Part shown: positions 14,849-15,254 of the stretch, one piece after another | How positions within the stretch are numbered: position 1 is the stretch's first letter | Layout of the letters: every line of letters begins with the position of its first letter | Assembly: GCA_029946045.1 (NCBI GenBank) | Contig: JAQSDS010000413.1 | Location: 1-15,254 of the forward strand | Source: Rhodoferax sp. | GTDB lineage: Bacteria; Pseudomonadota; Gammaproteobacteria; Burkholderiales; Burkholderiaceae_C | Length of the DNA: 15,254 nt | Reading direction: 5' to 3' | Translations under genes and position numbers: made by a program | The notes under the pieces: model-generated | Told to the model about the DNA's origin: nothing | What the model saw: the letters and a program-made list of their open reading frames with translations, nothing else | Database searches by the model: none

Positions 14849-15254
14849 ATGAACGCCTCCCTGAACGCCGACTTGCATTGCCATTCCGTTGTCTCTGACG
14901 GCACCCTGACCCCCGAAGAGCTTGCACGACGCGCCAAAGCCCAGGGCGTGAGCTTGTGGGCACTGACCGACCACGATGAAATGGGTGGCCAGGCCCGGGC
15001 GGCAGCGGCGGCGGCGGCCTGCGGACTCGACTACCTGACCGGGGTTGAAATTTCGGTCACCTTTTTGCACCAGACTGTGCACATCGTCGGGCTGGGTTTT
15101 GACATCCACAATGAAGCGCTGGATCAGGGTTTACAGCAAACCCGCGGCGGTCGCTCGCAACGGGCCCAGCAAATGGCTGACGACCTGGCCCGTGTCGGCA
15201 TCCGGGGGGCCTTTGAAGGTGCCCTGAAATACGCGGGCAACCCCAACCTGATCT
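14849..15254 (+). CDS. PHP-domain phosphoesterase, probable RNase AM (YciV/TrpH family), N-terminal part
   Basis: The first 135 residues are in the window; the gene runs off the right edge without a stop. The N-terminal PHP metal site is clear: DLHCHS (H10, H12), SDG (D17), TDHD (D41, H42, D43), GVEIS (E67) and TVHIVG (H78). E. coli RNase AM (YciV) of this family is a 5'-3' exoribonuclease that trims the 5' ends of ribosomal RNA precursors; relatives hydrolyse 3',5'-nucleotide bisphosphates. The visible part runs to NPNLI, where the family typically continues into a conserved region. An alanine run (51-57) comes from repeated GCG/GCA codons. The start is set by the ATG directly before the DLHCHS domain. 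The gene is divergent from DUF599 and possibly leaderless. Confidence 0.9.
   Translation, partial: MNASLNADLHCHSVVSDGTLTPEELARRAKAQGVSLWALTDHDEMGGQARAAAAAAACGLDYLTGVEISVTFLHQTVHIVGLGFDIHNEALDQGLQQTRGGRSQRAQQMADDLARVGIRGAFEGALKYAGNPNLI

Noticed and set aside
1..15254. CRISPR array, tRNA/rRNA, insertion sequence, integrase, phage or toxin-antitoxin signature
   Set aside because: None was seen on either strand; no regularly spaced repeats, cloverleaf-like segments or transposase motifs were found by eye.

Overview
The window looks like a piece of chromosome from a betaproteobacterium, most likely family Comamonadaceae (Rhodoferax/Polaromonas-like). This rests on the high GC content, the gene content and order, and the protein flavours I recognise; no search was run. 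It is densely coded. Fifteen genes are supported, two of them cut by the window edges, and no gap exceeds about 170 bases. I see no tRNA, rRNA, CRISPR array, insertion sequence, integrase or phage gene.

Layout. (1) Bases 1-3588, minus strand, form a compact probable operon read right to left: a small soluble spermidine-synthase-fold protein with a TTG start, an orphan GspE/PilB-type ATPase overlapping it by an ATGA junction, an EamA-family drug/metabolite exporter 3 bp later, and the start of a short-chain dehydrogenase. (2) Bases 3755-6577, plus strand, hold a polar amino-acid ABC importer (lipoprotein binding protein, permease, ATPase), followed 14 bp later by a periplasmic lipocalin of the Blc family. 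Between blocks 1 and 2 lies a 166-bp divergent promoter region. (3) Bases 6598-9962, minus strand, encode the lipoprotein-release permease (LolC/E family), LolD, a hemerythrin-fold protein and a TatD-family hydrolase. (4) Bases 10078-14123, plus strand, carry a membrane-anchored spermidine-synthase-like protein, a COG4255/RpfE-like protein and the single-strand exonuclease RecJ, the last two overlapping by ATGA. (5) Bases 14134-14814, minus strand, encode a DUF599 membrane protein; divergent from it at 14849 a PHP-domain phosphoesterase (probable RNase AM) starts and runs off the end.

How the genes relate. The amino-acid transporter is a complete three-part system. LolC/E plus LolD would form the inner-membrane complex that extracts outer-membrane lipoproteins. 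Because only one permease gene is present, a homodimeric LolF-like arrangement is plausible. The RpfE-like/RecJ pairing recalls the recJ-rpfE neighbourhood of Xanthomonas.

Most of the window is housekeeping or common accessory genes, and I found no clear unknown multi-gene system. The best leads are: a hemerythrin-fold protein in which both histidines that should hold the O2-binding iron are glutamines; a LolD whose 36-residue N-terminal extension is encoded by palindromic, repeat-like DNA; several genes with a -10-like hexamer exactly six bases before the start codon, suggesting leaderless mRNAs; and an orphan secretion-type ATPase translationally coupled to a spermidine-synthase-like protein.
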